A program made the translations under genes and the position numbers. The notes beneath the pieces were generated by a model that was not told the origin of the DNA, did not search any database, and saw nothing but the letters and a program-made list of their open reading frames with translations. Positions 54,401 through 64,000 of a stretch of DNA of 64,000 bases are shown here, in pieces. Origin of the DNA: Pyropia yezoensis (taxonomy: Eukaryota > Rhodophyta > Bangiophyceae > Bangiales > Bangiaceae); the NCBI GenBank assembly GCA_009829735.1, contig CM020618.1, positions 11,685,119-11,749,118 of the forward strand, given 5' to 3'. The stretch's first letter is position 1; every line of letters begins with the position of its first letter.

Positions 54401-55382
54401 GTAGAGTGGCTTCCATCTTCCCCAGCTCTCCCGACCACAGGTGCCGATATTCCTGGAGAAGCTTCTCCAGTGCCTCCTTCAAGTCGGGAGGGACATTTTC
54501 TTGTTTGACCTTCGGCATCCCGGGTGGTGCTTGTTCGGGCTTCGGAGTAGCGCTGCCAGCCTGGTCTTGTTTCGGAGGTACGTCTAAGGCCGTCAAGTTG
54601 GATGCCAGCTCTTGTTGCAGGTTCAAGAGGTCCTCCTTGCTCATAGCACGGGCGGACCCCCGGTACGGCTCTGCTGTACCAACTCGGATGCCCTTGGCGA
54701 GGGTTTTTGGCTTCCGGCTCACGTTGACGATCAGCACCGAGAACGGGGTGTGCCTTTCTACCTTCTTGTGATGTCCGTGGGCCAAGTATAACCGGTGTTT
54801 CGCCAGAAATTCCTTACGTCCGTAGATCAGGCATTGACCTGCATTCCGGGTCGTTACTTGAACCTTGGTCTCCGAGCGAGGAGGTAGGAGCACCGGTTTG
54901 AAGAGAGTCAAGGTAGAGGGTGGGATGTGTTCCCTCTTGTTCTTGGCTACACGAACCTTGGCGTCCAGATGCTCCAATACCGGTCACACAAACCCATGGT
55001 TGAACTGCACCTTCCCTTCTCCGGGTAGGATGCTCTTGACATGCTGCTTCTGGAAGTCCCAGCCTAGGATAAGGGGGACTGATAGGGTCTTGACTACTAT
55101 AAAGGGAAAAAGCATTGGTTCATTGTTGACATAGATGGCGTCGGGAAGGCGGCCCAGCGTTCGTAGGGTTTGACCTGATGCGTCGACAATGTGGGTTTTG
55201 GTAGGCGCTCTCCAGGCATGTCGACGCCAGCCCGGAGGTAACAGGTTCTCAGTGATGACGCTTGGTCCGGCTCCCGTGTCAACCACCGGCGTTACAGCTT
55301 GGGGGAGGCTATCCCCCACACGCATACGAGCATTAATCTTGAGGTTTTCCTTACGCAGGACGAGCAAGGTCCCCTTGAACAA
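51454..55382 (-). pseudogene. pol: Ty3/gypsy element E pol
   Basis: Protease VVDTGAGPSVI, RT FCVDYRRLNE and YLDDIIVFS, RNase H RTDHASL, integrase zinc-binding end CVSCAGNRL, core MDILGPLP, LTDNGPQF and NGQVERFN, GPY module DGPYEIL and chromodomain RVRWFGFNPADDTWEPSNRLP appear in order. TGA at 54984 separates protease from RT in the same phase (a CGA-to-TGA change would explain it). Around 53340-53432 the RNase H start has stops plus a one-base frame change just after VQVGC. Integrase to chromodomain is open for 624 codons. Pol is in a different phase from gag, and protease coding may begin upstream of the first obvious start. Confidence 0.92.
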
Positions 55383-55510
55383 ACAGGGTGTCCAGGCGGC
55401 TACCAGTTGAGCAGGTAACTGCCGTCCTTTCTCCCGGCACGCAAGGGGAGAACGGGTAGAAGTACCCTGACGTTGGAGGTTCGGGAAGACACTTGGGGAG
55501 AGCGCCTGCC

Positions 55511-57129
55511 CTACTCGTTTCCCGGGTCCGAGGAGTCCTTAGAGGTTTCGGTCTCCGGTTCAAAGTCCGTAGGAGCTTCCCTCGCCAGAGCCTCCGTGAT
55601 GCTCTGTAAGGTTGCCACTCGGATTGCGTGTACCTGTGCCTTGTCCATCTTGAAGGGTGCTCGCCGGTCAGCCCATTTGACCGCCTTTGCAAACACCAGT
55701 CCTTGACGCTTGAGTTTCTCCTGGAGATCCTTGGGAATGGTCGGGCACTGGTAGGACATGTGGTCCTCCTTCTGGCACAGCCAGCAAGACCGGAACCGCT
55801 GGTTCTTGACCTGCTTGGGGGCGACCAGGGAAGGTTGTTCCTTAGAAACGAAGCCGCCCCACTTGTCCCCTGACCCCACGGGTGAGGCCTCGACAACTGC
55901 GAGTACCGGTACAGGGCTATCACCTCCCTTATACTTGTCGGGTCCGGGACGAACTCGCGACAACGGCTTGGGAGTTGATACCACGGGAGCTTGGAGGGCC
56001 TTGGCTTTCCGGTACTTGCCCTGGGTGTAGGCCATCAACTTCTGGACGGTAGGTTCTTGATGTTCCTGGTTGTAGTTCTCCGCATCCACTTGAAGATATT
56101 CAGGAAGCCCTTCCGAGAAGATCATCTTGAGCCTGTCCTCAGGGTAAACGTTGCCACAAGCCTCGCTCATCTCCCGGACACGACGGTCGAAGGCCTCTGG
56201 AGTCTCTTGTCTCTCCATGGTTGCCCGGTTCAGCCTGCCGACTGCTTTACGCAGGGAGTCCGCGTCAGCGTAGTTGGACAGGAGCCAGTTGACTGCCTCC
56301 GGATAACTCCCAACGGTACGCCCGACAACGTGTCCGGCAGAGTCTGGTAGAACCTGTGCAAACCGCTGTTCCGCTTCTCCCGTCATAAATTTAACCAGGA
56401 GGTAGAGAGCCTTGCCCTCGGACACATCGTTGTCATTGCATGCCTTGACAAACCGGCGCAGGAAGGCAAAGATAAGCGCCGGTCTCTTCCCGGAAAACTT
56501 AGGATGTCCCCCGAAGCTCGGCTGCATTCGCCGGTTCAGGGATGCGATCTTCTTGGCCATCTTCCGGGTGTAACCTTGGTCTTGGTTCTCCAGCCGGTAG
56601 TTGCCCCAAGACGTGACCTTGTTCAGGGTGGCATCTCCCACTTGGTGGGCAGGAAAGTCAAACTCGACTAGCCTGCGCCGGGTGGGACCGGGAGATGCAT
56701 CCCAGTCATATCCCTCCTCAGAGCTGGAGGAACTGGTCTCGCTGGTGCTAGAGCGACGCCGACGACGCCGACGCCTCCGGCTGCTCCGGTTACCGGTCTT
56801 AGAGCTCCCCGCCCCATAGGATGCAAGGGGAGGAAAAGCTTGGCCGGTCCCAGGAGTCGAGGTCTCTGGGAGACCCGTAGAACCAGTCACAGCGGTGCCT
56901 CTGGCACGGCTAGTGCCCACAGGAAGAGGTGTATACACCCAGCTGCCATGTGTGGGTCCAGGAGTAAACACACCAGGGGCTATCCCTGGAGGTTGAGGAG
57001 TAGAACCGACAGGAGGGGGACGTCTGCTGCGAGCGGACTCAAACGCCGTTGACCCCGGGGTGGCTCCCACAGGAGGAACAGCCGGAGGAACGGGAGCAGG
57101 AGGTGCTTGGCCGCCTGTAGACTCCAGTC
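55511..57129 (-). CDS. gag: Ty3/gypsy element E gag, N-terminus cut by element B
   Basis: About 540 residues remain. They comprise a Pro/Gly/Thr-rich region, an Arg run followed by an acidic Ser-rich patch (SSSSSEEGYDWD), capsid (IFAFLRRFVKAC, SEGKALYLL, PEAVNWLLSNYAD, FSEGLPEYLQV), a CCHC zinc knuckle CWLCQKEDHMSYQC, and an acidic end. Capsid blocks align with element A gag. At 57130 the sequence becomes the LTR of element B. Read across the junction, an ATG inside the B LTR (57172) is in frame with the rest of this gag. Confidence 0.88.
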
Positions 57130-57599
57130 TGTGGCAGTATTGACCCCCAGGTAGGGGGGCAACACGTGCCATGCAAGGGGCGGCAGGCCACTAGCCCGAT
57201 CCGTTCCTCCCCCTGCATTTGGGTCCATATTCCCTAAGTTTGGGATAGTTAGCTTAGTGGTAAATCCGACTTGGATTTGAGGGTTTTCTGCATTTATCGT
57301 CTTGAATTTTCGTGTGGCCCGGTGGGCAGGTGCTGGGGTGGGAGATTCTGAGTGGCGAGATTCTGAGTGGACCCTGGGGGGATAAGGGGAGGGACAGCGG
57401 GGCTTGGCCCTGCTTCCCCGTCCCGACCAAGAAACTGTTGGACCACACACCATCCTCTTGTTTGTCAGTGGGGGGTTTGCCCCACAACAGGGACAGAGTG
57501 TGTGCGACTTGCACTTCTTCCGGTTCCCCTGACACGGGAGGTAGCCCTTGTACACCGCCCCAACTTGGGTGTCGTGTGTGCAAGTGGTTTTTTGCCACA
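57130..57599 (+). repeat. 5' LTR of gypsy element B
   Basis: A 470-bp LTR with perfect TGTGGCA...TGCCACA ends, nearly identical to the LTR of element A in opposite orientation. It interrupts element E gag. The left flank is CAGTC; the matching duplication would lie beyond 64000. Confidence 0.87.
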
Positions 57600-57601
57600 T
57601 T

Positions 57602-57619
57602 TGGTGGAGCAGCTGGGGA
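57602..57619 (+). other. Primer-binding site of element B
   Basis: TGGTGGAGCAGCTGGGGA starts two bases after the LTR and opens with TGG, complementary to a tRNA CCA end. The tRNA was not identified. Confidence 0.6.
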
Positions 57620-57718
57620 CAGAGGTAAACTTTACCTCCGGGTGCACCCGGGTGTAGGGGGCCCTCTGTCTCAGAGGAACGGTGGACTTGGACCGTGTCA
57701 TACGGATCGTTAGCCAAC

Positions 57719-59665
57719 ATGGCTAGCTCGGACCCCCCGTCGTCCGGGGAGTACACGGGTGACGCACGTACTTCAGTGCCTTTGAATACTGGTGAGACAC
57801 AGGTGGGTTTACCTGGGGTCGCAGAGGGACTAGAGGTCACTCAAGCCAGCAGGACTGGAAGTGCGGGCGGGCAACAGGCCACCCCGACTCAGTCGGGAGT
57901 TCACTCGGGTGACACTTCTGATGTGGGTGGGCCGAAGTCTGGCCACCGTGTGGTATACTCAACGGGAACGTCCCAAGGGGTGAGGACTGTCCCCGCGGGT
58001 TCGACTCGGGTTGGAGCCAACTTTGGCATGGAGCCGTCGCCAACTAGGCTTTCGGAGGACGGCGGACCTCCGTTGGTCGGCGATGGGCTCGCGCCCATGC
58101 CCCCGGTTGAGACCCCTGAGGAACGTGGTTACCCCTCAGGTGGACTCCCGGAGGCGGACTGAGACTCAACTGGAGTCTTCAATTCACTCCTCGCGGAAAC
58201 TGTCCGTCGGGAGGCGACCAATGTGTTGCGGCAGACTTTGCCGGACCTGGTGGTCACGATGACGAATACTATTCTGAATCAGATTGTGGCGAGTTTGCCA
58301 GATGGCCTTAATGTCCAGACCGGATCGGGGCTTTCGAGCCCGCAGGCGCCGGGGGAATCCCTCCTCACGCCTACCTCTGGTCGCCCCGAACAGGGGGCGA
58401 CACCTGTGACTCCCAACGAGGGAGCCACACCATACTCGGTGGGGCGTACGCCCTTCATGGGGGAGTTCCCCCCGGAAACGCCGGCGGCTACACCAAGCGC
58501 GCCGCGCCGGACTACAGGCACTGAGGGTGAACTTACCCCAGTGCCACAGCGGCTGTTCCCTCATCGTGAGGTGCCGCCCAAGATCCAGGTAGCCAACCCG
58601 GTCTACCAGAGGATCTTTGACTGTGAGACCTACGCCCTCCACAACAAGTCGGTGGCGTATGGTCCTGACCAGGCCCGAGCCATGGGCCGTGCCAAGAAGA
58701 ATGCACTTCATTCTTTTGGGCACAAAGCGGAGTGGGACGGAACTCCCCCCCTCCGTGTCTTTGAGTTCCTACGTCGTTTCACAAAAGCCTGTGACGACAA
58801 TGCCATAAGTGAAGGCATGGCTTTTTACATGCTACAGGAGTTTACGAAGGGCGACCTGCGGACAGAACTTATGTCCGTCATGCCCAGCTCCTCAAGTGGA
58901 GGCGCTGGGGAGGTGACGTCCTATTTGGAGCTCGTCAACTGGTTGTTGAGAGCCATGGTTGATGAAGCGGCGCTGGCTTCTCAAGTCGAGGAGTTTACGC
59001 AAGCCCATCAGGAAGAGGCGGAGGACGAGTTGTCCTTTGCGGAGCGAGTCCGTAAGCTCAACAATATTTGTGGGTTTCTTCATCCACAAGCTGTAGTGAA
59101 GAGTCGGTTTGTGGAGGGACTCCATTGGTCAGTCCGGATGGAGACCCGGGAGCATAACACTGCCCGGGCGACCCTGGCCGAGTTGGCCAGGTTCGCTTAC
59201 CGCAGAGGTGAGGCCTATCGCAAGTTGCGGGAGGAACAACGCCAGGAGCGTCGGGCCGAGTTGGCCAAGGAACGGGAGGAGGCGCGCCGAGCCAGAGAGT
59301 TAAGAGAGGCACGCCGAATCCGCAAGGAGAGGGTGGTAGCTGCCGTGGGAACTGCCCAGGGTACCTCTTCGTCTTCCCCAGTCGGGAAGACCCCTCCCGG
59401 AACAGACAATCGGTGTTGGAACTGCAATTCCGATGGACACTGGGCATATGATTGCCCCAAGTTGAGTAAACGCATCCAACAACTTGTTAGGAATGCGAGT
59501 AAGAAGTCGGCTACGAACGAAGTACGTTCACGCCGCGAGGGTGGGTCTCGACCGGTCGTCGCGGTCGCTACACCCTCGGCGGAGGAGGCGGACACGTCGT
59601 CCTCGGACTCGTCGTCTTCCTCCCCGCCCTCAGATTCGGACGCCAAGTCGGTGGGAAACGAATGA
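57719..59665 (+). pseudogene. gag: Ty3/gypsy element B gag with one premature stop
   Basis: ATG at 57719 opens MASSDPPSSGEYTGDA, and the frame runs 648 codons, colinear with element A gag, through the capsid blocks and the CCHC knuckle CWNCNSDGHWAYDC. TGA at 58160-58162 interrupts it after PEAD, where copy A has CGA, proving a C-to-T change. Unlike A it keeps the correct frame at the start. The gag stop overlaps the pol ATG by four bases. Confidence 0.92.
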
Positions 59666-62600
59666 CCGTTGGAGCTGGCCGTCGGAAGCTCACAACGGCA
59701 GCCTCGGCCAAGTGGGCCAAGAGGACGAACCAACCGTGCCGGATACTGCAGCGACCTAAGGGAGTCCGCCCACCTCGGGTAGGACTCCCCAAGAACGTAA
59801 ACCCACGTCGGGTCATCGCGGTGCTGACGGGTGAGAACTTCCAGGTGGCTGGACGGGTGCAACTTGCCCCCGGCCGCGCCTGCTGTGCCCGTATCGTACT
59901 TGATACCGGTTCAGGAGCCTCCTTGATACGCAAGTCGCTATTACCAAAGGAGGTGAAGCTCCAACGCTGGAGGTCCAAAGCTGACCATATGATTGACATC
60001 AATGGTGGGGTACTTCCCATCGTTGGTGCCGTGACCCTACCAACTAGGTTGGGGACCCATGAGGTCGACGTGACCTATGGTGTAGTTGAGAATATATCGG
60101 TACACCTGCTTCTGGGTACCCCTTATGTTGTTACACAAGTGCCTTTGATTTGTGGCCCTGAGTACTGGGTCAAGTTGATGAATGGGGAGACTATCCCCAT
60201 CCTTGGTAAGGGAAAGTCTGTGGCTCCTGTGACAGTCTCACAGTCGAAGCCTGTTTGCTCTGTGAGGGAAGGGTTTACTGCTACCCTGCGTTTAGCCCGT
60301 AAAGTCACGTTGCCCCCCAACTCGGTGGCGCACGTTGACGTTGTAACTGATTATACGGGGAACGGGTTGGTGCACCCTTACCCCCGTCTTGCTCGCAAGC
60401 ACCAAGTGCATGTTGCCCTTGGCACGATGGACTCCAAAGCCGGAGTCCCGTGGAGGATCCAGGTGATGAACCTGAGCTCGTCGCCCCAGTACTTCAAGTC
60501 GGGAGCCAAGTTCGGCTATATCGACCAACATGAGGGACCGGTAGTAGCGGTCACCCTCAACGCGGGCGCAAGTAGCGACCCGAAGTCCGGAAAGGAGAAG
60601 CATCAAGCCAAGTCGGCCGCCTCTCCTCGGCCCCATGTGAACATGGAGGGTGTTCCACCCAGGTTGAGGGTTCAAGTTGAACGCCTCTTGGACCAATATC
60701 ACAAGTTGTGGGATGGTCAATTGGGACTCATGAGAGCCACCCAACACCGGATCGAGTTGAAGCCCGGTGCACCCCCTATACGCCAACAACCGTATAGGGG
60801 AGGACCCCGTTCAAGGGCCCTCGTTAAGGAGCAAGTTGCTCGCATGGAGGCCCTCGATGTGATCGAGGCCAGCAACGCCGAGTGGGCGAGTCCGGTGGTT
60901 ATCGTCCCCAAAGTTGATGGGACCCCCCGGTTCTGTATCGACTACCGTAAGCTCAACGAGAGCAGGGTGAAGGACAGTTATCCCCTACCTAGGATGGACG
61001 ACTGTCTGGACTCTCTGGGGGAGGCGAACGTGTTCTCTACCCTGGACTGTAACGCGGGGTACTGACAAATTCCCATTGCCCCGGAGGACAGGCATAAAAC
61101 TACCTTTACCTGTTACTGTGGTACCTACCAGTGCAAGCGTCTACCGTTTGGTCTGTGTAACGCGCCGGCAACTTTCCAGCGCGCTATGGACATGACTCTG
61201 GCCGGAGTACGGTGGCAAATCTGTCTCGTGTACCTAGACGATATCATTGTGCTCTCCCGAAGTCCGGAGGAACACATTGGCCATCTTGGCCAGGTGTTCA
61301 AGCCACTTGCTGACGCCGGTGTGTCACTGAAGGCGAGTAAGTGCCACCTCTTCACTCAAGAGGTGGAATACTTGGGACATGTTGTCCGTCCGGGGCGTCT
61401 CAGTGTCAACGAGAAAAACTTGAGGGCCATCCGTAAGGCTCAGTACCCCCGGACCCAGACCCAGATGAGGAGCTTCCTCGGGATGTGTAACGTGTACCGA
61501 CATTTCACCCAGGGCTTCGCCAAGGTGGCGAAACCGTTGAATGAGTTAGTGAGCTCAACGCTACCGAAGAACCTGCCTCCCCCAAGTCGGGTGGAGCAGG
61601 AATCCTTTGAGACTCTTCGGGACCTTCTGCTGAAGCCCCCTCTCCTGGCTATTCCCAGGTTGGGAGGCCACTACATCCTGGATGTGGACGCTAGCTACGA
61701 CCAACTTGGTTGTGTGTTGCTTCGGCAGCAGCCGGACAAGGAGTACTTGCCGGTGGGATACTTCAGCAAGGGGCTGAACTCGGCCGAGAAGAACTACGGA
61801 GTCACCGAGTTGGAAGGACTCGCAGTGGTGTGGGCGGTGACGTCACTTCGTCACTATTTAGAGGGTGAGAAGTTCCTCATCCGCTGTGACCACCGCGCGT
61901 TGCAGTTCATCTTCAAGACGGACTGTACAAACACTCGTCTCAACCGGTGGAGGGTGCGACTGGCACCCTTCAACTTTGATATTGAGTACCGACCTGGCAG
62001 GCAACATGCCCTTGCCGACGGCCTCTCTCGGGTACCTACCGAGGGGCTAGACACTAACCCAGTCGATGAGGACATCCCCATCGTGGGGGTAGTCACGCGC
62101 TCGGGTCAGGCGTTGAACCCCGAGGCGCCAGGGAACAAGAAATACTTGCCCCTGTCCCTGGACGAGGTGGTGAAGGCCCAGGCCGAGGATCCCTTCTGCA
62201 AGTCGCAGAGGGATAGACTGGATACAGTGGCGGAGACGCGATTCTTTCTGGGAGACGATGGCCTCCTCATGAGGAGGGGGGTATTCCAGGGGACCGATCA
62301 ACTTGTCGTCCCCGCATCCCTCAAGGACAGTATCCTTGAGAGGGAGCACAACGCTCCCACGGGTGGACACCTGGGGTCTAGTAAACTGTACCAGACCCTG
62401 AGGACCAGGTACTACTGGCCGTCCATGGTGGTGGACATCTACAGTTGGGTGGCTGCCTGCACAAGTTGTGCACAGAACCGTCTGATGGAACGGCGGCCTA
62501 GTACGGCTATGCTATTGTTCCCGGCCAAGGAGCCCTTCGCCGCGTTGGCGATGGACATCCTTGGGCCCCTGCCAGTGACCGAGGAGGGCAACCAGTACCT

Positions 62601-63646
62601 CCTGGTCATCTGTGACCGCTTCACCAAAACTTACGCGAGCGATCCCACTGGCAGAGATCACGGCCATGTCGGTCGTGTCAGCCTTCCTAGATCACTGGGT
62701 TGCCGCGTATGCCATCCCGGATAGTACACTATCGGACAATGGACCGCAATTTGCATCTGTACTGTTTCAGGGAGTGCTGGATATGTTGGGGGTTAAGGCA
62801 AACTATGCCACCCCCTACCACCCACAAACTAACGGGCAGGTGGAGCGCTTCAACAAAACTATTGTTAGGCAGCTGCGCCACTATGTGAGTGAGCACGTGA
62901 AAACGTGGGACCAATACATTTCTATTCTTACCACTGCCTACAATTCGCAGGTTCACTCATCTACCGGGGAAGTACCGCTCGCTTTTGTGACCCCCCGTCG
63001 CGTGCGGTCTATTGCTGTGCGGCGGCTGCTCCCAACTAGGGAGGATGGTGGCAGGACGCCTACTCCTACTGAGAGTAAGGCGGAGTTCGCTGCTAGGCTT
63101 GAAAACCTCATCCCTAAAGTCAGGGCTGAGATGGACAAAGCACAAAAGCGCTACAAGCGTACCTTCGACAAAAAGGTGCGCAATGCTAAGCATGTCCCCG
63201 AGCAGGGTGACTGGGTGCTGGTACACTCGCACACCCCAACTGGGGGTAAGTTGGTATTCCAGACGAAGGGGCCGTACCAGGTCCTTCGTACTGATGGGCG
63301 GCGCTTCACCATCGAAAGTGACGATGGGGTCCGCACAGTGAACGGACAGGACGTGGTCAAAGTTGCACCACCGCCTGCAGGCGACCCAGCTTGGGCGCGT
63401 GCGTTGGAAGCGTGGCGCCTCCCCTCACTGCCTGCGGCCAAGCATGGCCCGCAGGAGTACGTGTTCGATAAGTTCATCGACCACGGCTGGGACGAGGACA
63501 CTGACCGCCTCATGTTGAGGGTGCGTTGGTTTGGCTACACAGCTAAGGATGATACGTGGGAATATGTGGAGGACCTTGCTGCTGAGAAGGTCCGGGCGTA
63601 CTGTGCCCGGAATGAGATAGACCCTAACAGCCCTCCCTCAACGTGA
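59662..63646 (+). pseudogene. pol: Ty3/gypsy element B pol, stop in RT and frameshift in integrase
   Basis: Protease LDTGSGASLI, RT YLDDIIVLS, RNase H CDHRAL, integrase CTSCAQNRL, LSDNGPQF and NGQVERFN, GPY/F KGPYQVL and chromodomain RVRWFGYTAKDDTWEYVEDL appear in order. TGA at 61063-61065 replaces the Trp codon TGG of copy A in NAGYWQIP, a G-to-A change. Near 62628 an extra A in a run of A (four against three in copy A) shifts the frame just after the first integrase Asp. Nucleotide identity to A is very high throughout. Confidence 0.93.
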
Positions 63647-63757
63647 GGGAAGGACGAGCAACAGTGCCAAGAGAGGGCTTCAAGTCGAAGTGGTACGCAG
63701 AGTGGCTTTTAACTACAGCCCTAACCCTCACACTCTCACAACAAAGGCAGCTGCCAA

Positions 63758-64000
63758 CTAGGAACGCATGCTAGACTCTCCAACCCCACGGCCCTCGCCC
63801 TCACGTGGAGGCGAGCGGCGAGACCCACGGCGATAACGCTCCCCACCAGTCGGCGGGGCCGGCGGCTCCAAGTCGGACCCGTCGCGCCCCTCACGGTCGC
63901 GCAAGTGGCGACGACCGCGGCTGCTCGTCTGCTTAGTCTTGCGCGCAAGTTGGCGACGCAGACGCCGGACCGACTCCGACTCTGACGGAGTCGAAGACTC
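63758..64000 (-). CDS. Additional antisense ORF of gypsy element B, C-terminal part
   Basis: Minus-strand frame ending at TAG 63758-63760, cut by the window edge at 64000. Its 80 residues match the Arg/Ser-rich C-terminus of the element A ORF (RRGSRRSPPREGEG, VGESSMR). Over 81 codons there are 22 codon differences and no indel, 12 of them synonymous by my count. The gap to the pol stop is about 110 bp, as in A. Confidence 0.75.
   Translation of the reverse strand, partial: ESSTPSESESVRRLRRQLARKTKQTSSRGRRHLRDREGRDGSDLEPPAPPTGGERYRRGSRRSPPREGEGRGVGESSMRS

Noticed and set aside
57150-57260. Possible tRNA-like string in the LTR (GATAGTTAGCTTAGTGGTAA)
   Set aside because: It resembles a D-arm start, but no anticodon arm, T-arm or acceptor pairing follows.

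Overview
The window is eukaryotic, GC-rich nuclear DNA. Reading frames rich in Ala, Gly, Pro and Arg, long GCC/GGC and homopolymer tracts, Kozak-like starts (GCCACCATGG at 22131) and a dense load of transposable elements all fit a high-GC alga, with a bangiophyte red alga as my best guess. That identification is inference: no rRNA or organelle marker is present.

Layout. 1-8790: Ty3/gypsy chromovirus-like element A (minus strand), with its 5' LTR at 8322-8790 and its 3' LTR outside the window. 8791-11977: a Fanzor/TnpB-like RNA-guided nuclease gene (plus strand), interrupted by A and carrying a frameshift and one in-frame stop. 12.9-16.1 kb: low-complexity, probably host, genes on the minus strand. 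16.1-22 kb: lower-GC gene-poor DNA with diverged direct and inverted repeats. 22-27 kb: a hypothetical gene with one premature stop, a possible small membrane-protein gene, a 229-bp TA-flanked MITE and a G-rich tandem array. 27154-29574: a Tc1/mariner element with a frameshifted transposase, itself interrupted by a ~1.08-kb TIR element. 30.9-33.0 kb: a CACTA-type (Transposase_21) transposase pseudogene with three in-frame stops. 34.2-34.7 kb: an unassigned minus-strand ORF. 34.9-42.9 kb: gypsy element C. 42.9-47.2 kb: gypsy element D, whose 3' LTR lies inside the gag of C. 47.6-48.3 kb: degenerate GC-rich repeats. 48.7-57.1 kb: gypsy element E. 57130-64000: gypsy element B, a close relative of A in opposite orientation, inserted into E.

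Two features stand out. First, the Fanzor-like gene keeps the TDG block, a probable RuvC-I Asp, the SAAHFREASG block, the DEFNTS glutamate block, a four-cysteine zinc finger and the NRDDVAARN RuvC-III motif. Second, all five gypsy elements carry an additional ORF of about 640-650 codons (where complete) between pol and the 3' polypurine tract, on the opposite strand to gag-pol and convergent with it. Its protein can be aligned between elements A, E and C although their pol genes are well diverged, so it looks like an old, maintained component of this retrotransposon group.

No gypsy copy is intact. Most in-frame stops, including two proven by comparing A with B, fit C-to-T or G-to-A transitions (CGA to TGA, CAG to TAG, TGG to TGA/TAG). 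This suggests decay by cytosine deamination at methylated DNA or a RIP-like process.
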